A DNA stretch of 64,000 bases from Mongoliimonas terrestris (GCF_001927285.1 NZ_MSIG01000015.1:39695-103694); one strand, 5' to 3'; positions 22,987 through 34,880 are shown, counted from the first letter of the stretch. Translations and numbers: made by a program. The notes: generated from the sequence alone by a model not told the origin.

Positions 22987-23286
22987 TCACCGCTTGAACT
23001 CCACCTCGATGAAGCTCATCGGCTCGGTTCCGCCGTTGACGACGTTGTGCTCGACGCCTTCGGGCCGGGTGTAGGTGGCGCCAGCCGCCACCTCGACCCG
23101 GCGCTCGCCGGCCGCGTCCTCGATGAGGAAGGAGCAGTGGGTCATCGGGATGACCAGATAGGCCATGCCGTGGCGATGCCAGCCGGTGTCGGCGCCGGGC
23201 TGAAAGTCCCAGCGCGTGACGCGGCAGCGGTCGTCGTCCTGCAAGACGGTCGAAACCGCCGGTGGCCGTGCGTGGAACCTCGACAT
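22987..23286 (-). CDS. Small cupin-domain protein
   Basis: This 99-residue single cupin barrel has motif 1 in GADTGWHRHGMAYLVIPM (His-His-...-Glu replaced in part), and motif 2 in YTRPEGVEHNVVNGG. The metal ligands look partly kept. Its position between mmsA and the hicAB pair, in the same direction as the catabolic genes, suggests an accessory role in the beta-alanine/pyrimidine locus. No specific reaction can be assigned. Confidence 0.8.
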   Translation of the reverse strand: MSRFHARPPAVSTVLQDDDRCRVTRWDFQPGADTGWHRHGMAYLVIPMTHCSFLIEDAAGERRVEVAAGATYTRPEGVEHNVVNGGTEPMSFIEVEFKR

Positions 23287-23310
23287 GGACTGCCCCTCCC
23301 CGCTTCCGTC

Positions 23311-24804
<1,494 letters not shown>

Positions 24805-24854
24805 GGGTGTTTCCGTCCTGGGTGGTGTTCTGGTTGTCGGCTGGCGGGTGGGGC

Positions 24855-24894
24855 TCCCCCCTCTCCCCAACCCTCCCCCACCAGGGGGGAGGGA
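24855..24894. repeat. Palindromic repeat family D, copy 5
   Basis: CCCCCCTCTCCCCAACCCTC followed by CCCCACCAGGGGGGAGGG, between mmsA and the aminotransferase gene; inverted relative to copy 6. Confidence 0.65.
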
Positions 24895-24965
24895 GCGCGT
24901 CGGCGCTCGGGGTCAAGGGAGGCGCTCCGCCGGCCGATCGCTAGGGCGCCGGAACCGATCGGGGC

Positions 24966-25003
24966 CCCCTCCCCCCTCGTGGGGGAGGGTTGGGGAGAGG
25001 GGG
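24966..25003. repeat. Palindromic repeat family D, copy 6
   Basis: CCCTCCCCCCTCGTGGGGGAGGG then TTGGGGAGAGGGGG, matching the 17.19-kb copy over its whole length. Confidence 0.65.
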
Positions 25004-25020
25004 GAACCGCCCCCCGTCCC

Positions 25021-26352
25021 TTACTTCAGCTTCGTCAGCACCATGGCGAGCGTCGCCACGATCTCGTCGATCTGGTCGGTGGTGATGATGAGGGGCGGCG
25101 AGAGGGCGATGATGTCGCCGGTGGTGCGGATGAGGACGCCGTCCTCGTAGGCGTCGAGGAAGGCCTGGAAGGCGCGTTTCGTGGGCTCGCCGGGGATGGG
25201 CTCCAGCTCGATGGCGCCGATGAGGCCGATGTTGCGCACGTCGATGACGTGGGGCAGGCCCTTGAGGGTGTGGAGTGCCGTCTCCCAGTAGCTGGCGAGT
25301 TCGGCGCCGCGGGTGAGGAGGCCCTCCTCCTCGTAGGTGTCGAGGGTGCCGAGGGCGGCGGCGCAGGCGACCGGGTGAGCCGAGTAGGTGTAGCCGTGGA
25401 AGAGCTCGATCAGGTGCTCCGGCCCGGTCATGAAGGTCTCGTAGATCTCCGAGGAGACGAACACGCCGCCCATGGGGATGACGCCGTTGGAGATGCCCTT
25501 GGCGGTGACCACCATGTCGGGGACGACGTCGAAATACTCCACCGCGAACGGGGTGCCGAGGCGGCCGAAGCCGGTGATGACCTCGTCGAAGATCAGCAGG
25601 ATGTCGTGCTTGGTGCAGATTTCGCGGACGCGCTTCAGGTAGCCCTTCGGCGGGATGAGCACGCCGGTGGAGCCGGCGACCGGCTCCACGATGACGGCCG
25701 CGATGGTGGACGGGTCGTGGAGGGCGACGAGCTTCTCCAGGTCCTCGGCGAACTCCACCCCGTGCTCCGGCTCGCCGCGGGTGAAGGCGTTGCGGGAAAG
25801 GTCGTGGGTGTGTCGGATGTGGTCGACGCCGGTGAGCAGGGTGCCGAAGAACTTGCGGTTGTTGGTGATGCCGCCGACCGAGATGCCGCCGAAGTTGACC
25901 CCGTGGTAGCCGCGCTCGCGGCCGATCAGGCGGAACTTCTGGCCCTTGCCCTTGGCCCGGTGATAGGCGAGCGCGATCTTCAGCGCGGTCTCCACGCTCT
26001 CGGAGCCGGAGTTGGTGAAGAAGACGTGGTCGAGCGGCTTCGGCAGGTAGTTGACGAGCCGGGCGGCGAGTTCGAACGCCTTCGGGTGGCCCATCTGGAA
26101 GGCGGGCGCGTAGTCCATCTCGGCGATCTGCTTCTGCACCGCCTCGACGATCTTCGGCCGGGCATGGCCGGCGTTGCAGCACCAGAGGCCCGCGGTGCCG
26201 TCCAGCACCTTGCGGCCGTCCGCGGTGGTGTAGTGCATGTCCTTGGCGCCGACGAAGAGCCGCGGGTTCTTCTTGAACTGCCGGTTGGCGGTGAACGGCA
26301 TCCAGAAGCTGTCGAGGTTGTTGGTGCCGGGCTGGGCGGCGGGGCTGGACAT
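25021..26352 (-). CDS. Class III omega-aminotransferase (beta-alanine:pyruvate type)
   Basis: This PLP enzyme moves the amino group of a terminal amine, most likely beta-alanine or beta-aminoisobutyrate, to pyruvate, feeding the neighbouring MmsA. The 443-aa protein starts NNLDSFWMPFTANRQFKKNPRLFVGAKDMHYTTADGRKVLDGTAGLWCCNAGHARP, typical of the BauA/AptA group. It has FFTNSGSESVETALKIA for the phosphate site, IFDEVITGFGRLG, and the Schiff-base Lys in VVTAKGISNG (about 285). It is divergent from an XRE-cupin regulator, with GAAC/GTTC repeats between them. Confidence 0.93.
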   Translation of the reverse strand: MSSPAAQPGTNNLDSFWMPFTANRQFKKNPRLFVGAKDMHYTTADGRKVLDGTAGLWCCNAGHARPKIVEAVQKQIAEMDYAPAFQMGHPKAFELAARLVNYLPKPLDHVFFTNSGSESVETALKIALAYHRAKGKGQKFRLIGRERGYHGVNFGGISVGGITNNRKFFGTLLTGVDHIRHTHDLSRNAFTRGEPEHGVEFAEDLEKLVALHDPSTIAAVIVEPVAGSTGVLIPPKGYLKRVREICTKHDILLIFDEVITGFGRLGTPFAVEYFDVVPDMVVTAKGISNGVIPMGGVFVSSEIYETFMTGPEHLIELFHGYTYSAHPVACAAALGTLDTYEEEGLLTRGAELASYWETALHTLKGLPHVIDVRNIGLIGAIELEPIPGEPTKRAFQAFLDAYEDGVLIRTTGDIIALSPPLIITTDQIDEIVATLAMVLTKLK

Positions 26353-26439
26353 GGCGGGTGTTTCCCTTCTGGCGGTCGGCCCCGGCCGGGGCCTTCGAGC
26401 GCGCACGTGGCCGACACTGTAGCGGCACCCCAGGATAGT

Positions 26440-26526
26440 GAACAAGGCGATATGTTCGAACGGTCGCACGCCCTGTTCCGGCTTGCTTTTTCGCCCCTGC
26501 CGTTCAAGATCGCGAACATCTGAACA
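26440..26526. promoter_or_regulatory. GAAC/GTTC repeat cluster between aminotransferase and XRE-cupin genes
   Basis: GAACA-N8-TGTTC at 26440-26457 overlaps a GTTCGAAC palindrome (26454-26461). A single TGTTC lies at 26474, GTTC-N8-GAAC at 26502-26517, and GAACA at 26522. The equal N8 spacing and repeated half-sites suggest two operators for the divergently encoded XRE-cupin regulator. Confidence 0.45.
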
Positions 26527-26544
26527 GGCGCGGCGGAGCGGGCG

Positions 26545-27084
26545 ATGGACGTGGGCGGGCGATTGCGGGCGGTGCGGGAGGCGCGGGGGCTGTCGCAGCG
26601 GCAGCTGGCGCGCAAGGCGGGCATCTCCAACGCCACGGTCAGCCAGATCGAATCGAACGCCATCAACCCCTCGGTCGGCGCGCTGAAGCGCATTCTCGAC
26701 GCGGTGCCGATGCCGCTCGCCGACTTCTTCGCCACCGGGGAGGCGCCCGCCAAGGTGTTCTACCGGGCGGGGGAATTGACGGAGATCGGGCGCGGCGGCG
26801 TCTCCTACCGGCAGGTGGGCACGGACCTCACCGGCAAGGCGCTGCAAATCCTGACGGAGCGTTATCAGCCGGGCGCCGATTCCGGCCGGATCCCGCTGAA
26901 GCACCAGGGCGAGGAGGCCGGCGTCATCATCCGCGGCGAGCTGGAGGTGACGGTCGGCGACCAGCGGGCGGTGCTGGGGCCGGGCGACGCATACTATTTC
27001 TCAAGCGCCGAGCCCCATCGTTTCCGCAACGTGGGCGCGGAGCCGTGCGAACTGGTCAGCGTGTGCACGCCGCCGTCCTTCTGA
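26545..27084 (+). CDS. XRE-cupin transcriptional regulator (PuuR-like)
   Basis: This 179-residue regulator has an N-terminal helix-turn-helix (GGRLRAVREARGLSQRQLARKAGISNATVSQIESNAINPSVGALKRIL, residues 5-52) and a C-terminal cupin (HQGEEAGVIIRGELEVTVGDQRAVLGPGDAYYFSSAEPHRFRN) that would bind the small-molecule signal. The group includes PuuR and regulators of beta-alanine/omega-amino acid use. Divergence from the aminotransferase gene indicates that it controls that gene and itself. Confidence 0.92.
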   Translation: MDVGGRLRAVREARGLSQRQLARKAGISNATVSQIESNAINPSVGALKRILDAVPMPLADFFATGEAPAKVFYRAGELTEIGRGGVSYRQVGTDLTGKALQILTERYQPGADSGRIPLKHQGEEAGVIIRGELEVTVGDQRAVLGPGDAYYFSSAEPHRFRNVGAEPCELVSVCTPPSF

Positions 27085-27171
27085 TCCCCCTGCCCCGCCG
27101 CGCTGGCGGACCCTCGACGGGCCGGGCGGATCGGCCTACAAAACCAAACGATCGGGCGCGGACCTTGATGC

Positions 27172-27819
27172 ATGGATGATTTCAATCTAGCCCGGGCGCG
27201 CGCCTCCAAGAAGCGCACGCGCATCCAGGCCGAGAACGAGGAGAAGATCCTCGACGCGGCGCTCGACGCCTTCTCCACCTACGGCTTCCGGGGCGCGACG
27301 GTGGACCAGATCGCCGAGCGGGCCGGCATGTCGAAGCCGAACCTCCTCTACTATTTCCGCCGCAAGCAGGACCTCTACACGGCCGTTCTCCAGCGCACGC
27401 TCGACATGTGGCTAACGCCGCTCGGCGAGATGAACGCGGACGGCGACCCGGCCGACGAGATCGGCCGCTACATCCGCCAGAAGCTGGAGCAGTCGCGCGC
27501 GCATCCGCAGGAAAGCCGGCTCTTCATCGGCGAGATCATGCAGGGCGCGCCCCTTCTCGACCAGGTGCTGAAGACCGAGCTGAAGGAGATCGTGGAGGAG
27601 AAGGCCGGCGTCATCCGCGGCTGGGTGAAGGCCGGCAAGCTGGCACCGGTGGAGCCGGTGCACCTCATCTTCATGATCTGGGCCACCACCCAGCACTATG
27701 CGGATTTCGACGCCCAGGTGAGCGCGCTGCTCGGCTCCGGCCTCGCGGACGACCAAGTGTTCAGCGACGCGGTGGAGACGGTGACGGGGGTGCTGCTGCG
27801 GGGCATCCTGCCGCGATAG
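27172..27819 (+). CDS. rutR: TetR-family pyrimidine regulator RutR-like
   Basis: This 215-residue TetR regulator has its HTH at ILDAALDAFSTYGFRGATVDQIAERAGMSKPNLLYYFRRKQDLYTAVL. The C-terminal domain (LDMWLTPLGEMNADGDPADEIGRYIRQKLEQSRAHPQESRLFIGEIMQGAP, then LIFMIWATTQHYADFDAQV) closely follows RutR, the E. coli uracil/thymine sensor. In this window it sits beside the pyrimidine breakdown genes, and a RutR-like box lies upstream of hydA. It is probably a repressor released by uracil or thymine. No RutR box was found in its own 88-bp upstream region. Confidence 0.9.
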   Translation: MDDFNLARARASKKRTRIQAENEEKILDAALDAFSTYGFRGATVDQIAERAGMSKPNLLYYFRRKQDLYTAVLQRTLDMWLTPLGEMNADGDPADEIGRYIRQKLEQSRAHPQESRLFIGEIMQGAPLLDQVLKTELKEIVEEKAGVIRGWVKAGKLAPVEPVHLIFMIWATTQHYADFDAQVSALLGSGLADDQVFSDAVETVTGVLLRGILPR

Positions 27820-27910
27820 ACGCGCGGGTGCCGCGCCAGGGCGCGGTTCGCGAGGGGCGCGGCCCCTGCACCGATCGACCCGTCCGGTCGGCGACGGGAC
27901 GACCCTGGCG

Positions 27911-30352
<2,442 letters not shown>

Positions 30353-30608
30353 GCCGGCCCCCCACTCGATTTCCTGGTTGCTCGATCCGCCGCCGCAGCG
30401 GGGGCCTCGGTGCGGCCACCGCGTCCCGAATCAGCAACCTGAGTGTGAATCAGAGGGATTCGACCTGTCCAGGGGCGCTGTCTGAAAAACAGGTTAACGG
30501 CCTGCGGCGACGTTGATGTGCAACACGCATAAATACGGGGTTGAGGGAGGGGGACGGGGGGCGGAGGACGTGGCATCGGGGGGCCTGTGCCGATGCGTTT
30601 TCCCAGGA
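30353..30608. other. Upstream spacer of the PleC-like kinase
   Basis: No gene recognised. The region 30440-30545 is less GC-rich than its surroundings (around AAAACAGG and CATAAATACGGG) and probably holds the kinase promoter. Confidence 0.4.
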
Positions 30609-30711
30609 CGTCACCCCGGCGAACGCCGGGGCCCAACCGACGGGCGCATCGTCCGCACGGGCGCACACGGCACCGCCATCGGCTGGATCCCGGCGTTCGC
30701 CGGGATGACGG
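30609..30711. repeat. Family C composite element, copy 2
   Basis: CACCCCGGCGaacGCCGGGGCCCAACCG on the left and GGCTGGATCCCGGCGttcGCCGGGATGACGG on the right, with about 40 bp of diverged sequence between. Confidence 0.75.
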
Positions 30712-30783
30712 GTGGCGGGGGTGGGAGGTGGGGCGAGTTGCCGGATGCCGGAGGGCGATCCGCGCCCTCCCGTCCCCCGCCAT

Positions 30784-30815
30784 CGTCGTGGTCCGCGGAG
30801 GCGGACCACCCACGC
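30784..30815 (-). repeat. Palindromic repeat family B, copy 5 (inverted)
   Basis: CGTCGTGGTCCGCggaGGCGGACCACCCACGC; together with copy 6 it forms a facing pair 15 bp apart. Confidence 0.75.
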
Positions 30816-30829
30816 TTTTCGCCGTTGAA

Positions 30830-30863
30830 ATGCGTGGGTGGTCCGGATGAACCGGACCATGAC
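30830..30863 (+). repeat. Palindromic repeat family B, copy 6
   Basis: ATGCGTGGGTGGTCCGGatgaaCCGGACCATGACTAG; the loop differs from the other copies but the flanks are kept. Confidence 0.75.
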
Positions 30864-31089
30864 TAGCGAGGAGGTGAAGGTGGATGGCCGGAGGCCGGGT
30901 GACGATCCGCGTCCTCTCGACCCCCGCGATCGCCTTGGTCAGCGGAGGCGACTTCCACCGACGGCCGCACAGGCGCACCCCTGACGGCCGCGGAGGCGCC
31001 TCCCCCAACGGCGGCGTGGGCGGCCACCACCGGCGCCTCCCCCACCGGCGACGCAGGCGGCTCCCACCGACGAAGGTGCCCTCCCCTCT

Positions 31090-33738
31090 TTACGCGAGGG
31101 TGCGTTCCACGATGTCGCCGACGTCGCGGGAGAGGCCGGGTTTGGCGGCGATGCGGTGGAGGGCGGCTTCGGCGAGGGCGCGGCGGCGGGGCTCGTAGCT
31201 GCGCCAGGAGCGGAAGCTCGTGACGATCCGGGCGGCCACCTGCGGGTTCTTCTCGTCGAGCAGGATCACCGTGTCGGCCACGAAGCCGAAGCCCGCCCCG
31301 TCCGGCCGGGCGAACTGGGTGGGGTTGAGGTTGGCGAACGAGCCGACCAGCGCCCGGGTGCGGTTGGGGTTGCGGAAGGAGAAGGACGGGTGGGTGGTGA
31401 GCGCCTTCACCCGGTCGAGGGTGCCGGTGTCGGGCGCCGTCGCCTGGACGGCGAGCCACTTGTCGACCACCAGGGGCACGTGCCCGTAGCGGGCGTGGAA
31501 GCGGTCGAGCGCCGCGGCGGCGCCGGGGGCGTGCCGGTGCACCAGGATGGAGAGGGCCGCCACCCGGTCGGTCATGTTGGTGGCGCTGTCGAACCGGCGC
31601 TCCACCGCCTCCAGCACCTCGATGCGGCCGGTGGCCGACAGGAGGTCGAGGGCGGCGTTGACGAGGGCGCGCCGCCCGGCGCCGGCCGCGTCCGGGCGGA
31701 ACGGGCCGTCGCCGGCGGCGCTCGCGTCCGACACCACGTGGGCGAGCGTCGTCTCCATGCGGGCGCCGATGGCGGCGCGCAAGGTCCGGTGGGCGGTGGC
31801 GATGGCGTCCGGGTCGACGTTCTCGCCGATCTCGCGGGCGATGTCGTTCTCACCGGGCACCGCCAGCATGAGGGCGCGGAAGGCCGGGTCGAGGGACGGG
31901 TTGGCGACGGTCTCGTCGAGGGCGTCGAGGAAGCCCGGGTCGATCCGCGGGGTGGCGCCCCCGCGCACGGCCTCGGCGCCGGCCACCAGCATGGTCATGG
32001 CAAGCGACGAGGCCGCCTGCCAGCGGTTGAAGCTGTCGCTGTCGTGGCGCATCAGGAAGGTGAGGTCCGACGGCGCGCTCTGGAGCTGCGGCTTCACCGG
32101 GGCGGAGAAGCCGCGGAAGAGCGACGGCACCGGACGCTCGGCGACGCCGTGGAAGACGACCTCGTGGCGTGCCTCGGTGAGGACGATCACGTCGTCGCGC
32201 ACCTCCGCGCCCTCTGCGGCCTGATAGGTCATGTCGGCGCCGTTGGAGCCGACGAGGCCGAAACGCACCGGGATGACCATGGGCGCCTTGCGGGGCTGGC
32301 CGGGGGTCGGCGGCACGGTCTGGCGGAAGGCGAGCCGATAGGTGCGTGCATCCGCGTCGTAGGTTTCGGCGATCTCCACCACGGGCGTGCCGGCCTGCCG
32401 GTACCACAGCATGAAGTCGTCGAGCGGGCGCGCGGACGCCTCCGCGAAGCAGGCGACGAAGTCTTCCACCGTGGCGGCGTCGCCGTCGTGGCGGTCGAAG
32501 TAGAGGTCCATGCCGCGCCGGAAGGCGTCGTCGCCGATCAGCGTCTTCAGCATGCGGACGATCTCGGCGCCCTTCTCGTAGACGGTCGCCGTGTAGAAGT
32601 TGTTGATCTCCTTGTAGGCGTCCGGCCGCACCGGATGGGCGAGCGGGCCGCCATCCTCCGGGAACTGGTGGCTGCGGAGGGTGCGGACGTCGGCGATGCG
32701 CTTCACCGGCCGGGAGCGCATGTCGGAGGTGAACTCCTGGTCGCGGAAGACCGTGAGGCCCTCCTTCAGGCAGAGCTGGAACCAATCGCGGCAGGTGATG
32801 CGGTTGCCGGTCCAGTTGTGGAAATACTCGTGGGCGATCACGCCCTCGATGCCCGCGTAGTCGCTGTCGGTGGCGACGTCCGGGTCGGCGAGCACGTACT
32901 TGTCGTTGAAGATGTTGAGGCCCTTGTTCTCCATGGCGCCCATGTTGAAGTCCGAAACCGCGACGATGTTGAAGACGTCGAGGTCGTACTCCCGGCCATA
33001 GGCCTCCTCGTCCCAGCGCATGGAGCGCTTCAGGGCGTCCATGGCGTAGTCGATGCGGCCCTCGTTGCCGTGCTCCACGTAGATGCCGAGTTCCACCGTG
33101 CGGCCGGAGGCGGTGACGAAGGTGTCGCGCTTGGCGGCGAGATCGCCGGCGACGAGGGCGAACAGGTAGGCGGGCTTCGGCCAGGGGTCGTGCCAGACCG
33201 CGAAGTGCCGGCCGTCCGGCAGGTCGCCCGCCTCGACGCGGTTGCCGTTGCCGAGGAGCACGGGCGCGGCGGCCCGGTCGGCCTCCATGCGCAGGGTGTA
33301 GACGGAGAGGACGTCGGGCCGGTCGAGGAAATAGGTGATGCGGCGGAAGCCGTCGGCCTCGCACTGGGTGCACCAGACCCCGTTGGACCGGTAGAGGCCC
33401 ATCAGCTTGGTGTTGGCGGCCGGGTCGAGCACCGTCACCAGGGTGAGGCGGAACGGGTCGGCGGGCGGGCTCTGGAGGATGAGGCCCTCCGGCGCGGCGG
33501 TGTAGGTCTCCGGCGGCAACACCTTGCCGTCGATCGCCACCGAGCCGAGGGTGATGTCGTCGCCGTCGAGGAGAAGGGCGGCGCCGGGTGGCGTGCCGTC
33601 GCGCCGGCGGAGCGCCAGCGTCGCGGTGACGGTCGTCTCGGCCTCGTGGAACGCCACGGCGAGATCCACCGTGTCGATCGCATAGTCGCTCGGCCGATAG
33701 TCGGCGAGGCGAACGGGTTCCACAGTCTCCAGTCGCAA
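31090..33738 (-). CDS. pepN: Aminopeptidase N (M1 zinc metallopeptidase)
   Basis: This 882-residue cytoplasmic aminopeptidase removes N-terminal residues from peptides. It shows the substrate-recognition motif GAMENKGLN, the zinc motif HEYFHNW followed 18 residues later by the third ligand Glu in CLKEGLTVFRDQEF, and the transition-state Tyr in NFYTATVYEKGAEIVRML. The bacterial PepN-specific C-terminal helical domain is complete (ending near VGDIVERTLA), and the length equals E. coli PepN. The gene is monocistronic, starting at ATG 33738. Confidence 0.97.
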   Translation of the reverse strand: MRLETVEPVRLADYRPSDYAIDTVDLAVAFHEAETTVTATLALRRRDGTPPGAALLLDGDDITLGSVAIDGKVLPPETYTAAPEGLILQSPPADPFRLTLVTVLDPAANTKLMGLYRSNGVWCTQCEADGFRRITYFLDRPDVLSVYTLRMEADRAAAPVLLGNGNRVEAGDLPDGRHFAVWHDPWPKPAYLFALVAGDLAAKRDTFVTASGRTVELGIYVEHGNEGRIDYAMDALKRSMRWDEEAYGREYDLDVFNIVAVSDFNMGAMENKGLNIFNDKYVLADPDVATDSDYAGIEGVIAHEYFHNWTGNRITCRDWFQLCLKEGLTVFRDQEFTSDMRSRPVKRIADVRTLRSHQFPEDGGPLAHPVRPDAYKEINNFYTATVYEKGAEIVRMLKTLIGDDAFRRGMDLYFDRHDGDAATVEDFVACFAEASARPLDDFMLWYRQAGTPVVEIAETYDADARTYRLAFRQTVPPTPGQPRKAPMVIPVRFGLVGSNGADMTYQAAEGAEVRDDVIVLTEARHEVVFHGVAERPVPSLFRGFSAPVKPQLQSAPSDLTFLMRHDSDSFNRWQAASSLAMTMLVAGAEAVRGGATPRIDPGFLDALDETVANPSLDPAFRALMLAVPGENDIAREIGENVDPDAIATAHRTLRAAIGARMETTLAHVVSDASAAGDGPFRPDAAGAGRRALVNAALDLLSATGRIEVLEAVERRFDSATNMTDRVAALSILVHRHAPGAAAALDRFHARYGHVPLVVDKWLAVQATAPDTGTLDRVKALTTHPSFSFRNPNRTRALVGSFANLNPTQFARPDGAGFGFVADTVILLDEKNPQVAARIVTSFRSWRSYEPRRRALAEAALHRIAAKPGLSRDVGDIVERTLA

Positions 33739-33897
33739 CGGCGCGTCCTTCCGGTCTGAACCACCTTATCTGTGGTCTAGCGCCCGGTGGGGGGCGGGAC
33801 AAGGCCGCGACGGGCCGGGCCGGGCCATCCGACGGATCGGACGTGGAAAAAAGCCGCCGGCCGGTCTTGCGCCTCCGGACGGGTGGCTCCACATTGG
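33739..33897. other. Spacer between pepN and the mini-gene
   Basis: No gene is seen in this short stretch. It must contain the pepN promoter and probably the start of the small transcript ending at 34087. Confidence 0.4.
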
Positions 33898-33914
33898 GAT
33901 CACCATCAACAACC

Positions 33915-33931
33915 GAAAGGAGGTGATCCAG
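33915..33931 (+). promoter_or_regulatory. Exceptionally long Shine-Dalgarno (17 nt) of the mini-gene
   Basis: GAAAGGAGGTGATCCAG is the exact complement of the last part of an alphaproteobacterial 16S rRNA (…CTGGATCACCTCCTTTC). Normal ribosome binding sites match 4-7 nt. The core GGAGG ends 7 nt before the GTG, so placement is also ideal. Confidence 0.8.
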
Positions 33932-34008
33932 TGTCTCATTGTCATACGTCGCGGTCCGCCGCTGCAGGGTCCTGGATTGTCGCCTCTTCCGAGGTGACCT
34001 CCGCCTGA
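33931..34008 (+). CDS. 25-residue mini-protein behind a full-length Shine-Dalgarno
   Basis: GTG 33931 to TGA 34006-34008 encodes a 25-residue peptide beginning MSHCHTSRSAAAGSW and ending SSEVTSA; no domain is known to me. The ribosome binding site pairs with the 16S 3' end over 17 nt. Within the ORF, CTGGATTGTCGCCTCTT resembles the 16S anti-SD end CTGGATCACCTCCTTT and could fold back on the Shine-Dalgarno, and GACCTCC at the 3' end is a second possible partner. A strong terminator follows 43 bp after the stop. So the unit may be a leader/attenuator or a regulatory RNA as much as a protein gene. Confidence 0.5.
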   Translation: MSHCHTSRSAAAGSWIVASSEVTSA

Positions 34009-34050
34009 CGTCGGCGCCGGGTGCATCCCGGAAGGCCGTGACCGGCAATG

Positions 34051-34087
34051 GAAAGGCCGCTCCCTCGGGGGCGGCCTTTCTTGGTTT
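34051..34087 (+). terminator. Rho-independent terminator after the mini-gene
   Basis: A perfect 10-bp stem, GAAAGGCCGC / GCGGCCTTTC, is followed by TTGGTTT. It separates the mini-gene from the hemoglobin gene. Confidence 0.85.
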
Positions 34088-34201
34088 CGGGGGTTTGATG
34101 CGGGCCTGCGGACCGGATCGGGGCTCCTACGGGGTTGGCAGGCGCGTCGCCGGCGGCGCAGGATGCGCGATGCATCAGACCGCGCGGACAGGATTCAACC
34201 C

Positions 34202-34672
34202 ATGACGGACGATCGCTTCATCGTCAGGGCGGCACCGGTGCCGCCGCCGGCCGATCCGCCGGTGCGCGGGGTGGACGAGGCGATGATCCGCCGGCTCGTG
34301 GAGCGCTTCTATGACGCCGCCCGCACCGACGACGTGCTCGGGCCGGTGTTCGATGCCGCCATTCCGGACGACGCCTGGCCGCACCACTTCGACACGCTGA
34401 CGGCCTTCTGGTCGTCGGTGATGCTGAAGACCGGCACCTATGGCGGCCGGCCGATGCCCAAGCACGTGGCGCTCCCCGGTCTCGACGATCAGCACTTCGT
34501 GCGCTGGCTCGGCCTCTTCCGCCGCGCCGCCGAGGAGGTGCTGCCGCCGGAGGCCGCCGCGCTCTTCGTGGCGCGGGCCGAACGGGTGGGTCACAGCTTC
34601 CGGCTGGGGGTCAAGTTCCACCGGGGCGAGCACGTCTCTCTGGTTGAACCGATCCAAGCGCCAGTCATATGA
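34202..34672 (+). CDS. Group III truncated hemoglobin
   Basis: This 156-residue heme protein has the 2/2 globin pattern of group III: MIRRLVERFYDAARTDDVLGPVFDAAIPDDAWPHHFDTLTAFWSSVMLKTGTYGGRPMPKHVAL. The proximal His is in LDDQHFVRWLGLFRRAAEEV. Such globins are linked to NO or redox chemistry; the role here is unknown. Start 34202 fits the family; the open frame runs 13 codons further left. It lies directly after a terminator and before the convergent trpE(G). Confidence 0.92.
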   Translation: MTDDRFIVRAAPVPPPADPPVRGVDEAMIRRLVERFYDAARTDDVLGPVFDAAIPDDAWPHHFDTLTAFWSSVMLKTGTYGGRPMPKHVALPGLDDQHFVRWLGLFRRAAEEVLPPEAAALFVARAERVGHSFRLGVKFHRGEHVSLVEPIQAPVI

Positions 34673-34687
34673 CAAATGGGTCCGGGC

Positions 34688-34717
34688 CAAAAAAGAGGGA
34701 GGCCGAAGCCTCCCTCT
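34688..34717 (-). terminator. Terminator of trpE(G) (minus strand)
   Basis: AGAGGGAGGC-cgaa-GCCTCCCTCT is a 10-bp stem with a tetraloop. On the minus strand it runs into TTTTTT. It lies 158 nt after the trpE(G) stop and could also stop the hemoglobin transcript from the other side. Confidence 0.88.
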
Positions 34718-34735
34718 GAAGTTTGGACCGCAATA

Positions 34736-34880
34736 CCGCGATAACGCGGTTGCCGGAAATCCGGCATGCAGAGGCATCTGCGCCAGCGGAACGCCTCCGC
34801 GCCGGGAGGATAACGCCATTTGGCGAGGCCATGCACGCCTGAAATTCAGGGTTATACTTAGCGAAGTGTGAACGTCACAC
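34736..34880 (-). other. String of short hairpins in the trpE(G) 3' untranslated region
   Basis: In order on the minus strand: GTGTG/CACAC over the stop codon (34866-34880), CCTGA/TCAGG (34838-34850), CGCC/GGCG (34814-34825), GCGGA/TCCGC (34786-34800), GCAGA/TCTGC (34768-34781), GCCGG/CCGGC (34752-34765) and CCGCG/CGCGG (34736-34749). All have 3-5-nt loops; then comes the terminator. No coding frame fits. The function is unknown; mRNA-end protection or a 3'-derived sRNA are options. Confidence 0.6.

Noticed and set aside
27085..27171. RutR box searched for in front of rutR
   Set aside because: No TTGACC/GGTCAA-like inverted repeat is present in the 87-bp gap.
30440..30545. Possible small gene or terminator in front of the PleC-like kinase
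   Set aside because: CCTGTCC..AACAGG gives only a weak stem, and no start codon with a ribosome site was found.
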